From NCBI GenBank assembly GCA_035048495.1, contig CM068552.1:21206154-21270153 (forward strand): a DNA stretch of 64,000 bases, written 5' to 3'. Under the pieces are notes generated by a model. The model was not told where the DNA came from, did not search any database, and was given only the letters and a program-made list of their open reading frames with translations. Below are positions 33,256-45,642 of this stretch, piece by piece; within the stretch, counting starts at the first letter, position 1; every line of letters begins with the position of its first letter. The position numbers and the translations under genes were made by a program. This stretch comes from Euptelea pleiosperma (lineage: Eukaryota; Streptophyta; Magnoliopsida; Ranunculales; Eupteleaceae).

Positions 33256-33881
33256 CTTGGAGAGGTTGAAGGCTAACAGAACCGTCGTGAATTGTGGGAG
33301 CTTCAAGGGTTTGGTTGCCTTGTAACCAATAGTCAAGTGGAACATTTGGGCACTTTTGCTTGATCTCAAATGTAAGCCCAGACTTGAGGAGGTGGCATGG
33401 TTTGCAAGATCCGAATTGTCAATGTTCACATCGTAGTAAGTCAATTTTCATTGGAGCTTAAAAAAACGAGATTCATGGTCTTTCTCTGTAAAGAGATCTC
33501 CGGGGCATGCAGAGAACTAATCTGAATCAAATTTAATTTGATATTTCATTTCATTTTATTAAGTCATGATGTGGCTTGCGAGGTCTGTATTATAAATTTA
33601 TACATCCATTGCAGTTGACAGACTGAATTTTTTTTGGGAATTCTGCCTTTGTTATTTGCTCGGGATGAGTGCGGAAGACTCATGGAAACAATTGAGAGAA
33701 GCTATGCGGTGTTTCTTTGGTCCTTTGGTTAAACTGTGATGGTATTATTAGTACTTGAGTTTAGTCATTTCCACAAGGTGAAGATTGTTTTAAGGCAGAC
33801 ATCATCTTAAAGAGGAATTTGTTTGCGGCTATGAGCTTATTTTGAATAGACGTATGACATTATTAATGTTAATGTAGCAAC
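33256..33881 (+). other. UTP23 3'UTR / downstream region
   Basis: Follows the stop codon. No canonical AATAAA identified with confidence, so the 3' end is not placed. Confidence 0.3.
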
Positions 33882-33898
33882 ATGGTATTTTTGTACTT

Positions 33899-33915
33899 TA
33901 TCAAAAAAAAAAAAG
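33899..33915 (+). mobile_element. 17-bp LINE tail insertion with 17-bp TSD
   Basis: tatc + A12 + g, flanked by the perfect duplication ATGGTATTTTTGTACTT (33882-33898, 33916-33932). It looks like a LINE integration that copied only the last bases and the A-tail. Confidence 0.75.
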
Positions 33916-33932
33916 ATGGTATTTTTGTACTT

Positions 33933-35178
33933 CTGCTTTTACTATAGCATTAGTATATATAATAATTGTGATGGTCGACTAGGGTAAGTTTAAGACACTC
34001 GTTCAACTTCTCTCTCTCTACTTTTTTTCTTTCCTCTTTTCATTTCAAAATTCTAATGTATTTTACATGGCATCGGAGCATATGATCTATTAATTAGGAT
34101 TTTTTTCTTAATCTTTCGTTCTCTTCTATTTTCTTTCATTCTTTGTAGTGAAAAATAAGAACTTAGGGTCTCAGCGTAAAACCTTAGGGTTTTTTATATA
34201 TTTTTTTCTTTCACTTTTATAGTTGTTTTTACCATCCATACTATACATGGATGTGTGTGTGTGTGGGCATCTTACAATGAAAGAATAGGGCAAATGGTCC
34301 AAGCCCTCGATCACAATAGAGACTAACAATGAGTCCAGTACTTGACTTAACAAGTCAAGAATCCACTTAACTGAAGCAAAGTAAAGATGATAGAATTTCA
34401 ACCAAGGAGAAAGGTTCACACACTAACAAATAAAGTTACTTCCCTATTACAAGATCGGAGAGGAACGAAGCTTCAAAGATGAAGCCAAACGTCAAGCATG
34501 ACTCCACTAATGAAGGCTCATAAACAACTTGCAAAGGATACTCAAATCAAATCAAGACAAGTCTTGAAAGATCTCCTTGAAAGGTCAAGAACAAAAGGGG
34601 AGCAAAGAAGATTCTCACAAAATGGCTCTCCTCAAGAGGCTCAAGGCAGTGCTAAAGATGAGGTGAGAGGTGGTGAGATATGAGCTAGGTGAGGGTTATT
34701 TATAGCTTTTTCGAGTGCATACTGATTGGAAGAGGGGATTTTACGTGGATTGAGGCGTCGACAGACCGGTCTACCAGTTCGTCAGATAGGTCTATCAATT
34801 CGTAGATGGGTCTCCTAGTCAAGGCAACCAACAAAATAAGGGGTACAAATGGGGTCCAAAGATGGGATGGTCAATCAAATAAAACATCCCAAACGAAAAC
34901 CATAGAATACTCCCAACACTAAAGGGCTTCCAAGATGAGTTGATGATGAATGATCATGATCTGAAGCGCATCAACAGTCTGAAATGGCTGAAGTTTGAAG
35001 CACCAAGTCTCCAAGGTTACAAATGCACAAATAATAAAAGTTAAAAAAACCCTGGAACTGAGAACATAAGGATTTTAACTTAACAAACCTTTGTTTATAT
35101 GTATGCATATCACATATGAGAAATTGTAGTATAATGTATTTTGTCTCTGAAGCAAATTTTAGGTTCTTATAAGTTGTC
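33933..35178. other. Gene-free stretch
   Basis: No conserved frame or bounded element seen. 34740-34815 has several copies of ggtct / gtcta words with tcgtcag, perhaps an old tandem repeat. Confidence 0.35.
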
Positions 35179-35290
35179 GTGACACATTTCTCGTGGTCAT
35201 TGTAACATGTCTCTCGAGGTTGATATGACACGTTTCTTGAGATTGGTATAGCATGTTTCCTAAGGTTGACGTGACATTTCTCAAGGTCTA
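35179..35290. repeat. 23-bp tandem repeat, ~4.8 copies
   Basis: Units start at 35179, 35202, 35225, 35248 and 35271, with consensus near rtgacacgtttctcgaggttgat. Unit length is constant while sequence has diverged. Confidence 0.85.
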
Positions 35291-36165
35291 TCATAAGTAA
35301 ATCGTAGATATTAGTTTCTCTCCCAAGCTTTCAGAGCAAATTACAGGTGTTTAGGTTTCTCTCTCGGGAACTCTAGAATAAATTGCATGTGTTCAGATTT
35401 TATCCTTGGCACTCTAAAGTATATCGCAGGTATCTAGGGAGAATCGTGGGATCTCTAGATTGAGTATAGGCTTGTGACCTAGTGGTTGGTGATGGAATAT
35501 AAACATAGTATGTTGTCTTCTTTTGAGATAGTGATATCTTAAATGATTCTATTAAACTCAATGGGAGTAATCATGTACATTGGTCTAAATCTATACAATT
35601 TGTTGCTCGCAGCTAGAGGGAAATTCAATTATTCAATTACAAAATAGCCTCAGGAGAGGCTAGTAATTATGAAGAGACTGGCCTTGAGAAAATGCTTTGT
35701 TATAACCTAGAATAGTATATGTATCCATAAATAAATTTAAAAGATGATATTTTTGGACATAACAAAAGAAATATGGGGGAAAGTTTGGGATAAGTATTCT
35801 TGTGAGAAGATATTTATACAAGTGTTTCAACTACTTTAGGAATTTCTTTAGTCTACAACAAGGTGTAAAAGTCTATGGATATTTTGCTTATTTGCGGGAA
35901 TAATTGATGAGGTGAATGTATATCAGCATGTTATACTGATCTAGAGATCCAATGAAGACAATGAGAGGTGTATCGAGTTATGAAGTTTATTTATGGCTTA
36001 GAGGCTGAATTTAAGCCTATACAAGCTCAAACCCTTAATAGCGAAGAGCTCCCATTGTTGATAAAAGTTTATTCCTGCCTTCAAAGGGTCTCCTCTTTGC
36101 TTGTCACAATAATTGATAATTTTATCCTTACATCTTTGCATATATAATTTTTTTGTTCTTGGAAA

Positions 36166-36935
36166 TCTGTAGTGAGTTATAGGTTTAGAGATTTTAATGT
36201 TTTAACTTAAGTCAATTTTGGAACTCGACGCACAAATAAGACAAATGAGGTCTAAATCTTCCAAAACCTCTTCCAACACATTTAGTAAGTTCAAACAAAT
36301 ATGCTGAAAGAGACGTTGTAAAAATAGAGGTTCGGTTAGGAATCTGTAGTGAGTTATAGGTTTAGGATTTCAAGGTTTTCACTTAAGTCAATTTTAAAAC
36401 TCGATGTCCAAATTGGGCAAACGAGATGTAAATCTCTCGACACCTCTTCTAACACTTTTAATATGTTGAAAGAAATCAGTTAGAAGAGACAACGCCAAAA
36501 ACAGATGTCCACTTGAGAATCAGTGGGGAGTTATGTATTTAAAGTTTTTAAGAATTTTAACTTAAGTCGATTTCGAAACACAACGCCCAAATCAGGCAAA
36601 TGAAGTCTAAATCTCCTGAAAACTCTTCTAGTACTTATAATATATTGAAATAAATTTGTTGGCAAAGACGGCATAAAAAATAGATGTCCTATTGGAATCT
36701 ATAGTGAATTATGGGGTTAGAGAATTTTAAGGTATAAACTTAAGTCGATTTTGCAACCACGATGCCTAAATCAGGCAAATGAGGTTTGAATCTTCCGAAA
36801 CCGAATCTAACACTTATAATATATTTAAACAAATCTGTTATAATAGACACCAAAAATAGATGTCTACTTAAAAATCTGTAGTGAATTATAGGTTTAAGAA
36901 TTTTAAAGTTTTAACTTATGTCGAGTTTTGAACTT
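36166..36935. repeat. 177-bp tandem repeat, 4.3 copies
   Basis: Units begin tctgtagtgagttataggttta at 36166, 36343, 36520, 36698 and 36875, with spacings of 177, 177, 178 and 177. Each contains acttaagtcgattttg..., aaatcaggcaaatgaggtctaaatct and caaaaatagatgtcc. Units diverge by point changes but length is nearly constant. Confidence 0.92.
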
Positions 36936-37251
36936 TTAATTTTGTTGAAACTAAGTTTTAATATTTACAATTCTAATTAATTTTCTATTCGTTTTGCAGG
37001 GATTAGGTGCTGATTGATATGATGTAGCCGTGTGTCTTCTTCTTCTATCCTACCTGTGTCTTTTTTTGGAGCTGATAACATTATGGAATATTTTGAAATT
37101 TTGGACAGTTGCTTTGGAATATTTTGGACATTTTACTCTTGAGTTGATTTTGGATTAGATAATTATGTTTTATATTATAGTTGCTTCGTAGTTTTTTTGA
37201 ATGAAATGAAGACAGGTCACAGATCTTACAGGTGAATTTAAAAAAAAACAG

Positions 37252-37612
37252 GTATTACAACAAAAAATTAAAAAAATGTTTTAGTGACGGCCACCAACCA
37301 TCGCTAGCAATAAAAACACCCATTATATAGCGACGGCCATGACTGTTACTGTAGGATTTACATGGTCACTAAAAAATACTATTTTTACACCGAAAGACTT
37401 ATAACGAGGGTCTTGACTGTCACTGTAGGGTTTACATTGTCACTAAAAATAGCTTATGATACCACTTTTTTTAAATGGGAAAGACTGTATAGGGACGGTC
37501 ATTCTCTAGCTGGCTGTTGCTATAACTATTAGCGACGGTACTATACAGTGATGGTATGCGATGGCCGTGTTGGCTGTCGCTATATCTTTTGAAAGTCAAT
37601 TTTCTAGTAGTG
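37252..37612. mobile_element. CACTA-type MITE
   Basis: Right end reads tctagtagtg (complement CACTACTAGAAAATTGAC). Left end ttacaacaaaaaatt resembles a decayed CACTACAACAAAA. The interior carries inverted and direct copies of tagcgacggcc and cactgtagg(a/g)tttacat, typical subterminal repeats. Confidence 0.6.
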
Positions 37613-38241
37613 AGAAGAGCCTTTACTTGTCTTGGTAGTCGGATAAATGCTAGAGGTCATGGAGTTGGTAGAGACTTAGAAGGAGCATGTAATAGAGGAC
37701 GTGGTACTTGTAAGAGTACTCATTATGGTCATGATAGTTACACTTCCGATACATGTTGGAATTTGACATTAAGGGTATTCATTGTACTCATTATGGTTTG
37801 ATGGTAACATCTCTGATCATGATTACATGTAGTGACGTCAAGGACAAAGAGAATTTGAAGCAAATTATTCATGTACACTTTTACATTAAGGACCTTGGAT
37901 AGCTAAAGTACTTTCTGGGTATTGACGCTGCACGATCAAAGTATGAAATTAATTTGTCTCAACAAAAGTGTGTTTTAGCTTTACTTGAGGAGATGGTTTA
38001 TTAAGAACTAAACTAGTTGACACTCTAATAGATCCTAATGTGATACTTATTGTAATTTATGGAGATTTTTGTTTGATAATATTAGAGGTTATCGTAAATT
38101 GGTCGAATCATCACTGAATCGAATGCTTATTTCGCTATTAGTGTTGTAAGTCAATTTATGATAGAGTCTTGAATTCCACATTCGGAGGCTGTGATTTGTC
38201 TTTTGAGATATCTCAAGAGAGCTCCTGAGCATGCTATGTTA

Positions 38242-39874
38242 TGTAACACCCAAGATTACTCCTTAAGGGCCATTTTGGTCATTTCATACATGGGGGGGGG
38301 GGGGGGGGGGGGGGTCCCATATGTGTGTTTATTTTATGAATGAATTATTTATACATGTGTGATTTAATTTGAGCTTAATTACGTGCATTTATGAATATAC
38401 AAATGAATGTTAGCTTGCATGGAGTTGGAGCCTAATTGGCCTTTGTGTTATGACCCATTAAGGACTTGAGTAGGCTTTAATATATAGTATAACATAGCTT
38501 GATATTACAATTCATGTCTTAATATCATATATGGTGTATAATAGCTTAGGTGGAATTTTCATTTAAATTAATTGCTTTAATAATAATGCCAAATTGTTGG
38601 CTTTAGTGTAAACATGTGTGACACACAAATGAGAGGGGAATTCTAGAAGGGGTGACTAGGATAGTGGACCCCACACTAATTCTAAAAGCCCTCCCTTGCA
38701 ACTCTAGTGAGTTGAATAAGTATTTAATACTCATGGACTACTTAATATTAAAAATAGAAACACAATAGAGAAAATTAGTAACTATTGACTTTTTAAATGA
38801 GAGAACTCTAAGACTTGCTATGTTGGGAGGGAGAGAGAAATCCTTTCTCCCTAATTTATCAAATTCATTGGAAAGAGAGTGGAGTAGACCCCACTCCACC
38901 CTAGCACCTCCCTTACACCTTAGCAATCCTAGAATTAATTCTAATGAGAGATATAACCCCCTCTTAGTCAAAATTGTTGGCTAGGGAGAAGCCCTCCCTA
39001 TCTACTTATAAAATACCTCTTTTGTAAACCCTAGCCTCATATTTTTAACCCTTAGCTAGAGAGAAATCTCAACCACCCTTGCAAAAAGAAAACCTTAGAA
39101 AGAAGAACGAGAAAAAGACTTGGATATTATTCAACCTAAAGGTAGGTTACTCACTTCCATATGCTTATGATTGTTTTACTTCCTCTTTCTTTTTTACAGG
39201 TTTTTCTTTTTATTAAATCACTATGCTTTTTACTTGTTTTTATGTTTTTGAAAATTCATGTTTATGATACTCTATGTATGTATGCCTTAAAAATCGTTTT
39301 GAATGTTTTTTCTTCTATGCTTGTATTTCTCTTGAAAATTGTTATGCTTGTCTATTATTCTTACTTTAAAATCATGGATTTTTGTTGTTATAGTTATGTT
39401 GTGGATTCTATGGATACTTGCCATGAGAGGATGGTATTTATGAAATTAATTCAAAATGGAATTTTGAGAGCTTGGTAGGTTTGTTGTGAAATGAGGCTCC
39501 GTGGTATTTGTATGTGCATCGAGTTAATGATGATTTTATTGAAGTTCTACTTCACCAGTTGGTTTACTGGTTGTGGATATGATGGTTTATTTCACTTTTT
39601 AGCTTTTTTTAAAATTGACGCTTTCAAACATGTTATATCTTTTTTATATGAACATCTTGGTTTACCATTGCATCTCTCATAACCATATGGGTGGGTGAAG
39701 TTGTTTTCACTAGGCTTCGTGGCTTATTCTCATTGATGTTTCAGATTTGGCATGACGGGAGTTGCGGTTGATCACGATAATAGACGGGGAAGTTATCTTA
39801 GTTGATAGACTTTATGTTATGTTATTATTTTAATAAGACATGTGATAATTTTATTTAAATAGTCTATGTATATA
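38242..39874 (+). mobile_element. Gypsy-type LTR, first part
   Basis: Starts TGTAACACCCAAG at 38242, inside the copia remnant. A TATA-like cttataaaatacc lies near 39005. A run of 23 G is at 38292-38314. Its later portion (39.16-39.72 kb) is duplicated after the inserted solo LTR (44112-44605). Confidence 0.55.
38292..38314 (+). repeat. Run of 23 G
   Basis: Homopolymer G23 just inside the gypsy-type LTR; length may be unreliable in assembly. Confidence 0.9.
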
Positions 39875-41579
39875 TGTCACGCCCCAAATCTGGGTATCCA
39901 AATTCGACCCAAAAATCCATGGGTCAACCTCATATCCGAACCTAGAGGTGATCTATGAATGCATCCTAATAGTTCAAGTGTAACTTTAAAGCACTAAAAT
40001 CCATTCTCAAACAATTCAATCTATACCACAGTTCATTAAGTGATTAAATAAATTTTGATAATTAGACCCTATAATAAATTATGAAAAAAATATTAAATTA
40101 ATTATTTTTTATTTTTAAACTATATGGCACTAACCCACTATGTATAAGGAAGTCTCAAATAAAAATTAGGTCAAACGGAGAAAATAAATTTTCTTCATAT
40201 TTTTCCCGTCCTTATAGTGCACCTGGACAGTGTTGTAGTAAAATGGCCACCATTTCTTCGTCCAATATCTGATTTGGCTGTTCCAAAGCCCATTGGATAG
40301 CCTTCTAAGTTGGATACAACTCTCGTATTGAGGTCAAAGCTCAAAGATGCCATATAAAGCGTTGAAACTAGATATGTTTGGCTCAGGTTTAGAATAGACT
40401 GGTTCGTACTACAGTCAGTGTTTTGGCCATAATTTTCTGCACAAAAAGAATCTGTGAAAACCATTTATATTGCTAGAAAGCTAACTGACATACCTTCGAA
40501 AAGTCCTTCTGGAACAAAACATCATGAGTCCAACGGACTCAGTAGTACAATGGGGTAACCCTATGGTACTCTTAATCCACATATAAAGTTAACTAAGTAT
40601 AATCATTGGAAAGCAATGATAGAATAGAGCATGTGATAAGAAAGACAAAATAATCAATATACAACCAATGATCTACAAGGTATGCAAAATGCGAAGATGT
40701 CCCATCCCAATAACTCAACCACTAATGGATCCCCATCTCCTTTCCTCGCTAGGAGTAGCCGTATGGCTCATCTACTGGATTGTTTGGGGTCTTTCACCCT
40801 AGGGTTTTCTAGCCCTTCATGCTTAATGACAAAAATAATAAACTTCCTCTCACATGAACCCCCCAATGACCATGATAAGCATAGTGTAAATCAAATGTCA
40901 AAATAACTATAATAAGAGGAGGGCTAAGGCCAAAAATGTTTTCACCTAGAGGTGTTCTCATGGCCAATTCACTAATGAGAATTATCCGTAGTTTCCATTA
41001 GTGCATGGTCATATCACGTTTTTCACCCTTATCATTCTCTCCAATTCAAAGATAATATACAAGAAGGGGGTTGCAAGGAAGGAACAACATACTATTATGA
41101 TAAAAAGAAGCAGAAGCACATGTGAGTAATCAAGCAGTAATTCAACCACCATAATGAGCAAGCTTAGAGAAGACAAAATATGTAAATGAAGATATGCAAG
41201 GTAATGGTCACCTACCTCTTAAATAGGCAATAAAACTGTATTGTAAAGCTTGAATTTAATGGTGGAAGGAAAAGTCCACGTTTTTCTTTGTTGAAGAGGT
41301 TGATGAGAGAGTTTAAATGCTATGTTTTGATCTCATTTTAATGGTGGGATGAGGGTGTTATAAGGCTTGAAAATGCCCTTTAATAGAGGTTTAATAAAGG
41401 TGCTTCAATGGAGGAAGAGAGAGAGGAAGATGAGAGAGAACAAGAGATTTTTGGGAGGTTTGGAGTGTAAGGAATATTTTCATATTCAATTTGACAAAGA
41501 TTCCGTTTGACATAAAAACATTCTTGTAACCGTTCCTACGAGCACCAGTATAGTGTGAAGATGTCGTGGTACGCATACT

Positions 41580-43135
41580 TCGTCAACTATATGAAGACTA
41601 GAAGACAGATACAATAAGAATAAGACGGTTGACAACAAGAGTCATCTGAGTAATTGCCCATTTGTCGGTTATAGATCATGTACGCTTGCTTAAGAAGGTA
41701 AGTGACTTAGTGACCATAGGAATAGGTTTAAAATGAATAAAATATAATGGTTAAACCTAGTCATAGAACTGACTCGAGTCTTAGTCAAATATTTTGACTA
41801 ATGGGAGAGTCCGATCAATTGGAACTTGTCCAATCGTTTGGACATAGCCCAATCGATTGGAGGACTCTGTGAAATCGATTGGAAGCTACGAGGCAGAACA
41901 TGATAAATGCCCAATCGATTGGAGACCTCTGTAAAATCGATTGGAGATTACGAGGCAGAACCTGATCAAAGCCCAATCGATTAAACACATATGTAAAATC
42001 AATTAGAATCTGTGAGATAGAACATGATCATAGCCCAATCGATTGGAAACCTCTGTAAAATCGATTGGAGCCTTCGAGATAGAAACTTATTTGAGGCCAA
42101 TCGATTGGAGACCTCTGTAAAATCGATTGGAGCCTATGGAATAAATACTTTATTGAGGCCAATCGACTGGACACTAATACCCAATCAATTAGACATAGCC
42201 CAATTGATTAGACCCAGAGTACAATCAATTGGACTTAGCGCGATCTCAGTCTTTCTCAGATCCAAAATTCTTGGTTCCACTCTCCTACGTTCTACACGAC
42301 TCAGGGTTACGAATTCTATAAATACAACCCTTCTATACCTTCTCTAAACACACACATAGTGACTCAATACTTCAAGAGAGAAAAAAAAATGTTTATTTAT
42401 TATAATGCCCATTCGAAGAGCAATAAGCTTGTTTCTCATTCACATCTTGTGAACTTGTTCCTCTTTTTGTTCAAAGCCAAGTGCTTGATCCATTCCTCAG
42501 CTTAGGTCTTTCACTTAGATATTCGACCTAGTAGCCTGAGTATACTAGTGTGACTCAACACCTTTGAGTAACCTAGGGTTCAGGGTGTACCGAATCCTTC
42601 ACCTTCGGCAAAGGCGGAGTGTTGAGAATTAAAATCGGAGCAGCCTATCGACGGTAGGTTTAGGGTGTACCAAATTGAACAAGTGGATAAGGCTTCTTCA
42701 CTGGAAGGGCGCACGTGGATTCGTAGCGTTGATTCAGAGGATGTAGACACATTGACAGTAGGCCTTGGCTAAGGTTGGAAGTTGTAATTGCAACGGTGCT
42801 GTGTAGGTAACCTTTGTTTCGTTTAACTTATCAGTTAGTTATACTTTCCGTCTGGACGTGATCCCGTGGTTTTTCCTTGGCTAAGGTTTCTACGTAAAAA
42901 TCTATTATCTTGTATGATTGTTTGTTTGTATTCCGTTATCTATCTTGATTACACCAAACGACGAAAAGAAAATATACCACGGAGGTATATTCGATTTAAG
43001 TCGGTTCTGATAATCTTTTATCAAAACAACTGAGGTATGCAATTTTGTTCCCCTACCGTAGACCAATAAAACTATGTAGGTATAATTAATTTTAAATACC
43101 TAATCAACCCCCCCTTATAGGTATATTGGATTAAA
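41580..43135 (+). mobile_element. Copia (SIRE-like) LTR nested in the gypsy solo LTR
   Basis: U3 carries the 62-bp CCAATCGATTGG array. TATAAATA at 42317-42324 marks the LTR promoter. The R-U5 part resembles 44880-45570 (…aacccccc…taggt…). I could not fix TG...CA ends or a TSD, so borders are approximate. Confidence 0.55.
41849..42212 (+). repeat. 62-bp tandem array built on the palindrome CCAATCGATTGG
   Basis: CCAATCGATTGG or a one- to two-base variant starts at 41849, 41911, 41973, 42035, 42097 and 42159, exactly 62 bp apart. Each unit has a second half-site, aaatcgattgga, ~23 bp further on. It lies 100-470 bp upstream of the LTR TATA box. Confidence 0.95.
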
Positions 43136-44111
43136 GAGAATGGACCGGTTGTTATGTCATGGAAAGCTCTCCCAAGGGTAGTACATTTTTCACTATTGGG
43201 AGCTCTCTTGCCTCCCTCATCTCATATATAGAGATGGTAGGTAATGGGAAAGAGTCATCTTAAGGATTTAGGACAACCTTTTCCACCTTCTAAATTCTTC
43301 ACTTGTTTCAAAATAGTTGCTTATTACATAATGCAAGCCAATAGTTTAAGTTTTTCAAAGCAAGAATAATAGTTTACTTAATTCTAAAATCTCTACACCA
43401 CTTACCAATTAACAAAAATAACAATAAAGTAATTAATAATTAAATAAATAAATGGTGAGTCATTAATTATGTATGTTGACCAAGTGAACCTTTCCATAGT
43501 CAACTGGAACAAAACATTCCCACCAAAGGTGATGAGGTGGGATATTTCAAATATGGCAAAAATGCCCAAAAAAATAATCCTGAAGTGTCTCACATGTGAC
43601 TCAAATGATGTCCGATTCATTCCAAATTTTGTAGGTAGGTCCAACAACTTAGGTTATGCATAATATTAAAATTAGAAATATCTATTTACAGTATATGGGG
43701 GTCCCAAAATAGAAAGTTTCTAAATTCAACTCAAACAGTGTCCAAATGATCCCGAATTGATCCAAAATTTGAGAGATAGGTTTTCGGTCCTAAGATAAGG
43801 CCAGTAAGTTATTTTTGGAAAGTTTTCGGGGCCCAGGGTCAAAAGTTATTTTACTATCTTATTAGATCAACTACATCATCTAGTGTCTAGAAAAGTCCCA
43901 CGTGGGTTGTTGTTCATTAATTTTAGTAGGAATTAGCCCTAAAAGTGAGTTCTAAAAATAACAAGTTTTTCAAAGTTGTCCGAATCCTACCAAACTTGAC
44001 ACGTGACTTAATATAAGAAATCTAAGGATGAAAGTAAGTTTAAACTGCCAAAATTATCCTTTGAGGGTTAAATTACCATAATACCCCTAGTTAAAAGTTT
44101 GAGGTATTACA

Positions 44112-44606
44112 ATATATGCCCTAGGAATCATTTTGAAAGTTGTCTTTAATGCTTGTATTTCCCTTAAAATAATTTCATGCTTGTCTACTGTTCTTGTTTT
44201 AAAATCATTGATTTTTTCTACATTGGTTGTGGATTCTATGAATACTTGTTATGAGATGATCATATTGTTGAAATTAAGTAAGAATGCATGGGCATGCAGA
44301 GGGTTCGATCTGTGTGTGGTTGTAATCCTTGGGCGCATTCCAAAAAAGCAAGGAGGGCATAATGTTTTCTATGGTGAAAGACCCCAAACCCCATTGGATC
44401 TCAATGGTAGAATTTTGAGAGCTTGGTTGACTATTGTGAAATGAGGCTCCGTGGTATTTTGTATATTCATCGGGTTAATGGTGATATCATGGAAGTTCTA
44501 TTTCACTAGTTGGTGTACCGGTTGTGAATATGATGGTTTTCTTTACTTTCTAGCTTTTTAAAATTGATGGTTTCGAACATATTGTCTTTTTATGAAAATC
44601 ATGATT
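44112..44606 (+). repeat. Duplicate of 39.26-39.68 kb beyond the solo LTR
   Basis: gaatgaggctccgtggtatttgt, gtggattctatg(a/g)atactt and ttttgagagcttggt occur both at 39.4-39.5 kb and 44.2-44.46 kb. With the solo LTR removed, this is a ~600-bp tandem duplication. Confidence 0.7.
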
Positions 44607-45572
44607 TACCAAATCCAATTGATTTCTCAGAGAGTCCAATCGATTGGATTTGCCCAGAAAGAAAAATAATTATTCCGTGTTATGTCCAATCAATTGAAAT
44701 TTTGTTCAATCGAATGGACTGATGAATGATGGGTTCTTAAAACTCAAAAATTACCCAAATTACCCCAATTAGTTTTTTATTTCTCTGGGACTCTTACTTT
44801 GCTATAAATATAACCTTTTAGGTTAAAAATCTAAGCCATCTAAGCCCATCTAAAGTAGAGGAGAAAACTTAAAGATTTAAGAGCTTCCATTGTTAATTGA
44901 AGCTTAAGTTTTGCTCTTTGATGCTCAAGATCTTGATTGAGTAAGTTTTATTCTTTTGCTATTCAGTGAAGGAAAGTGTTGATCTCTTCATGGTTGAATC
45001 TATTTCTTCTATGAAGGATTAAACACATTGGTTTATCCTATTACCTTTATGTTAGTTGTCCCACCGTGTGGATTCGGTGTGAACTCGTGTGTGGATCAAG
45101 TTGGCTGTGATTCGATATCAAACTCTGAAGGCGTTTCATGCAGTTTGGAACGTGAAGATATAAGCAGACGTGATAAATCGACGGTTGGAACTCATATGAG
45201 TTGGATTCAGTTGTGAGTCATAGGGTGACTAATTGTCTGTATCTCTGTCTTCTATTAATGTTGTGATTTTGACTGAACGTGGTCTCGAGGTTTTTTCCAC
45301 TTGGGTTTTCTTGTAAAAATTATATCTATTGTTTGATTGATTTTATTGTGTTATCGACTGAACCGATTTGTGAAAAATATCTCTGGTATATTTAAATTAA
45401 ATCTTGTTAGACCAATCTATTTACTTTCACTTAGAAATTGCATGTGATAGATCCCAGATCATCGACCGAACAGATTTGAATAGGTTACTTAATTTTTAAT
45501 TGGTAATTAATTTGAATCGAACCTATTAACCCCCCATCTAGGTCTTGTTAATCTATATACTCAGATATTTCA
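44607..45572 (+). mobile_element. 5' LTR (left-truncated) of a SIRE-like copia element
   Basis: Contains one CCAATCGATTGG (44636-44647) with degenerate relatives and TATAAATA (44813-44820). It ends CA at 45572, just before a perfect Met PBS TGGTATCAGAGC (45575-45586). The left end seems lost. Confidence 0.65.
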
Positions 45573-45642
45573 TTTGGTATCAGAGCGGTTCACTCTGTTA
45601 GGTCTAACAGCCTGAGTGTAGTCCTACTCAATATCTGAGTTA

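Larger units (their letters stand above)
35480..38241 (+). pseudogene. Degenerate Ty1-copia element (gag, zinc-knuckle remnant, RT/RNase H end)
   Basis: Broken + strand frames: gag near 35530-36110 (IKLNGSNHVHWSKSI, NYEETGLEKMLCYN), a decayed zinc-knuckle region at ~37650-37765 (CKSTHYGHDSYTSDTCW, key Cys/His lost), then the end of pol at ~37830-38241 (YIKDLG, LKYFLGID, INLSQQKCVLALLEE, FAISVVSQFM, AVICLLRYLKRAPEHAML). Protease, integrase and most RT are gone. Many stops. A 177-bp tandem array and a CACTA-like MITE lie between gag and the zinc knuckle. Confidence 0.75.
39875..44111 (+). mobile_element. Solo LTR, Ty3-gypsy type, with 5-bp TSD, holding a nested copia LTR
   Basis: TGTCACGCCCCAAATC...GAGGTATTACA, flanked by ATATA at 39870-39874 and 44112-44116. 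It spans 4,237 bp, of which ~1.55 kb (about 41.58-43.13 kb) is a nested copia LTR. Its start is like that of the solo LTR at 25453, so the two families are related. Confidence 0.85.

Noticed and set aside
41849..42212. Evenly spaced repeats resembling a CRISPR array
   Set aside because: The 62-bp unit is repeated as a whole, without unique spacers, in plant LTR context with a TATA box downstream. It is a tandem repeat in an LTR.
45575..45586. tRNA-like sequence TGGTATCAGAGC
   Set aside because: It is the 12-nt complement of the initiator tRNA 3' end (a primer-binding site), also at 10946. No cloverleaf surrounds it, so no tRNA gene.
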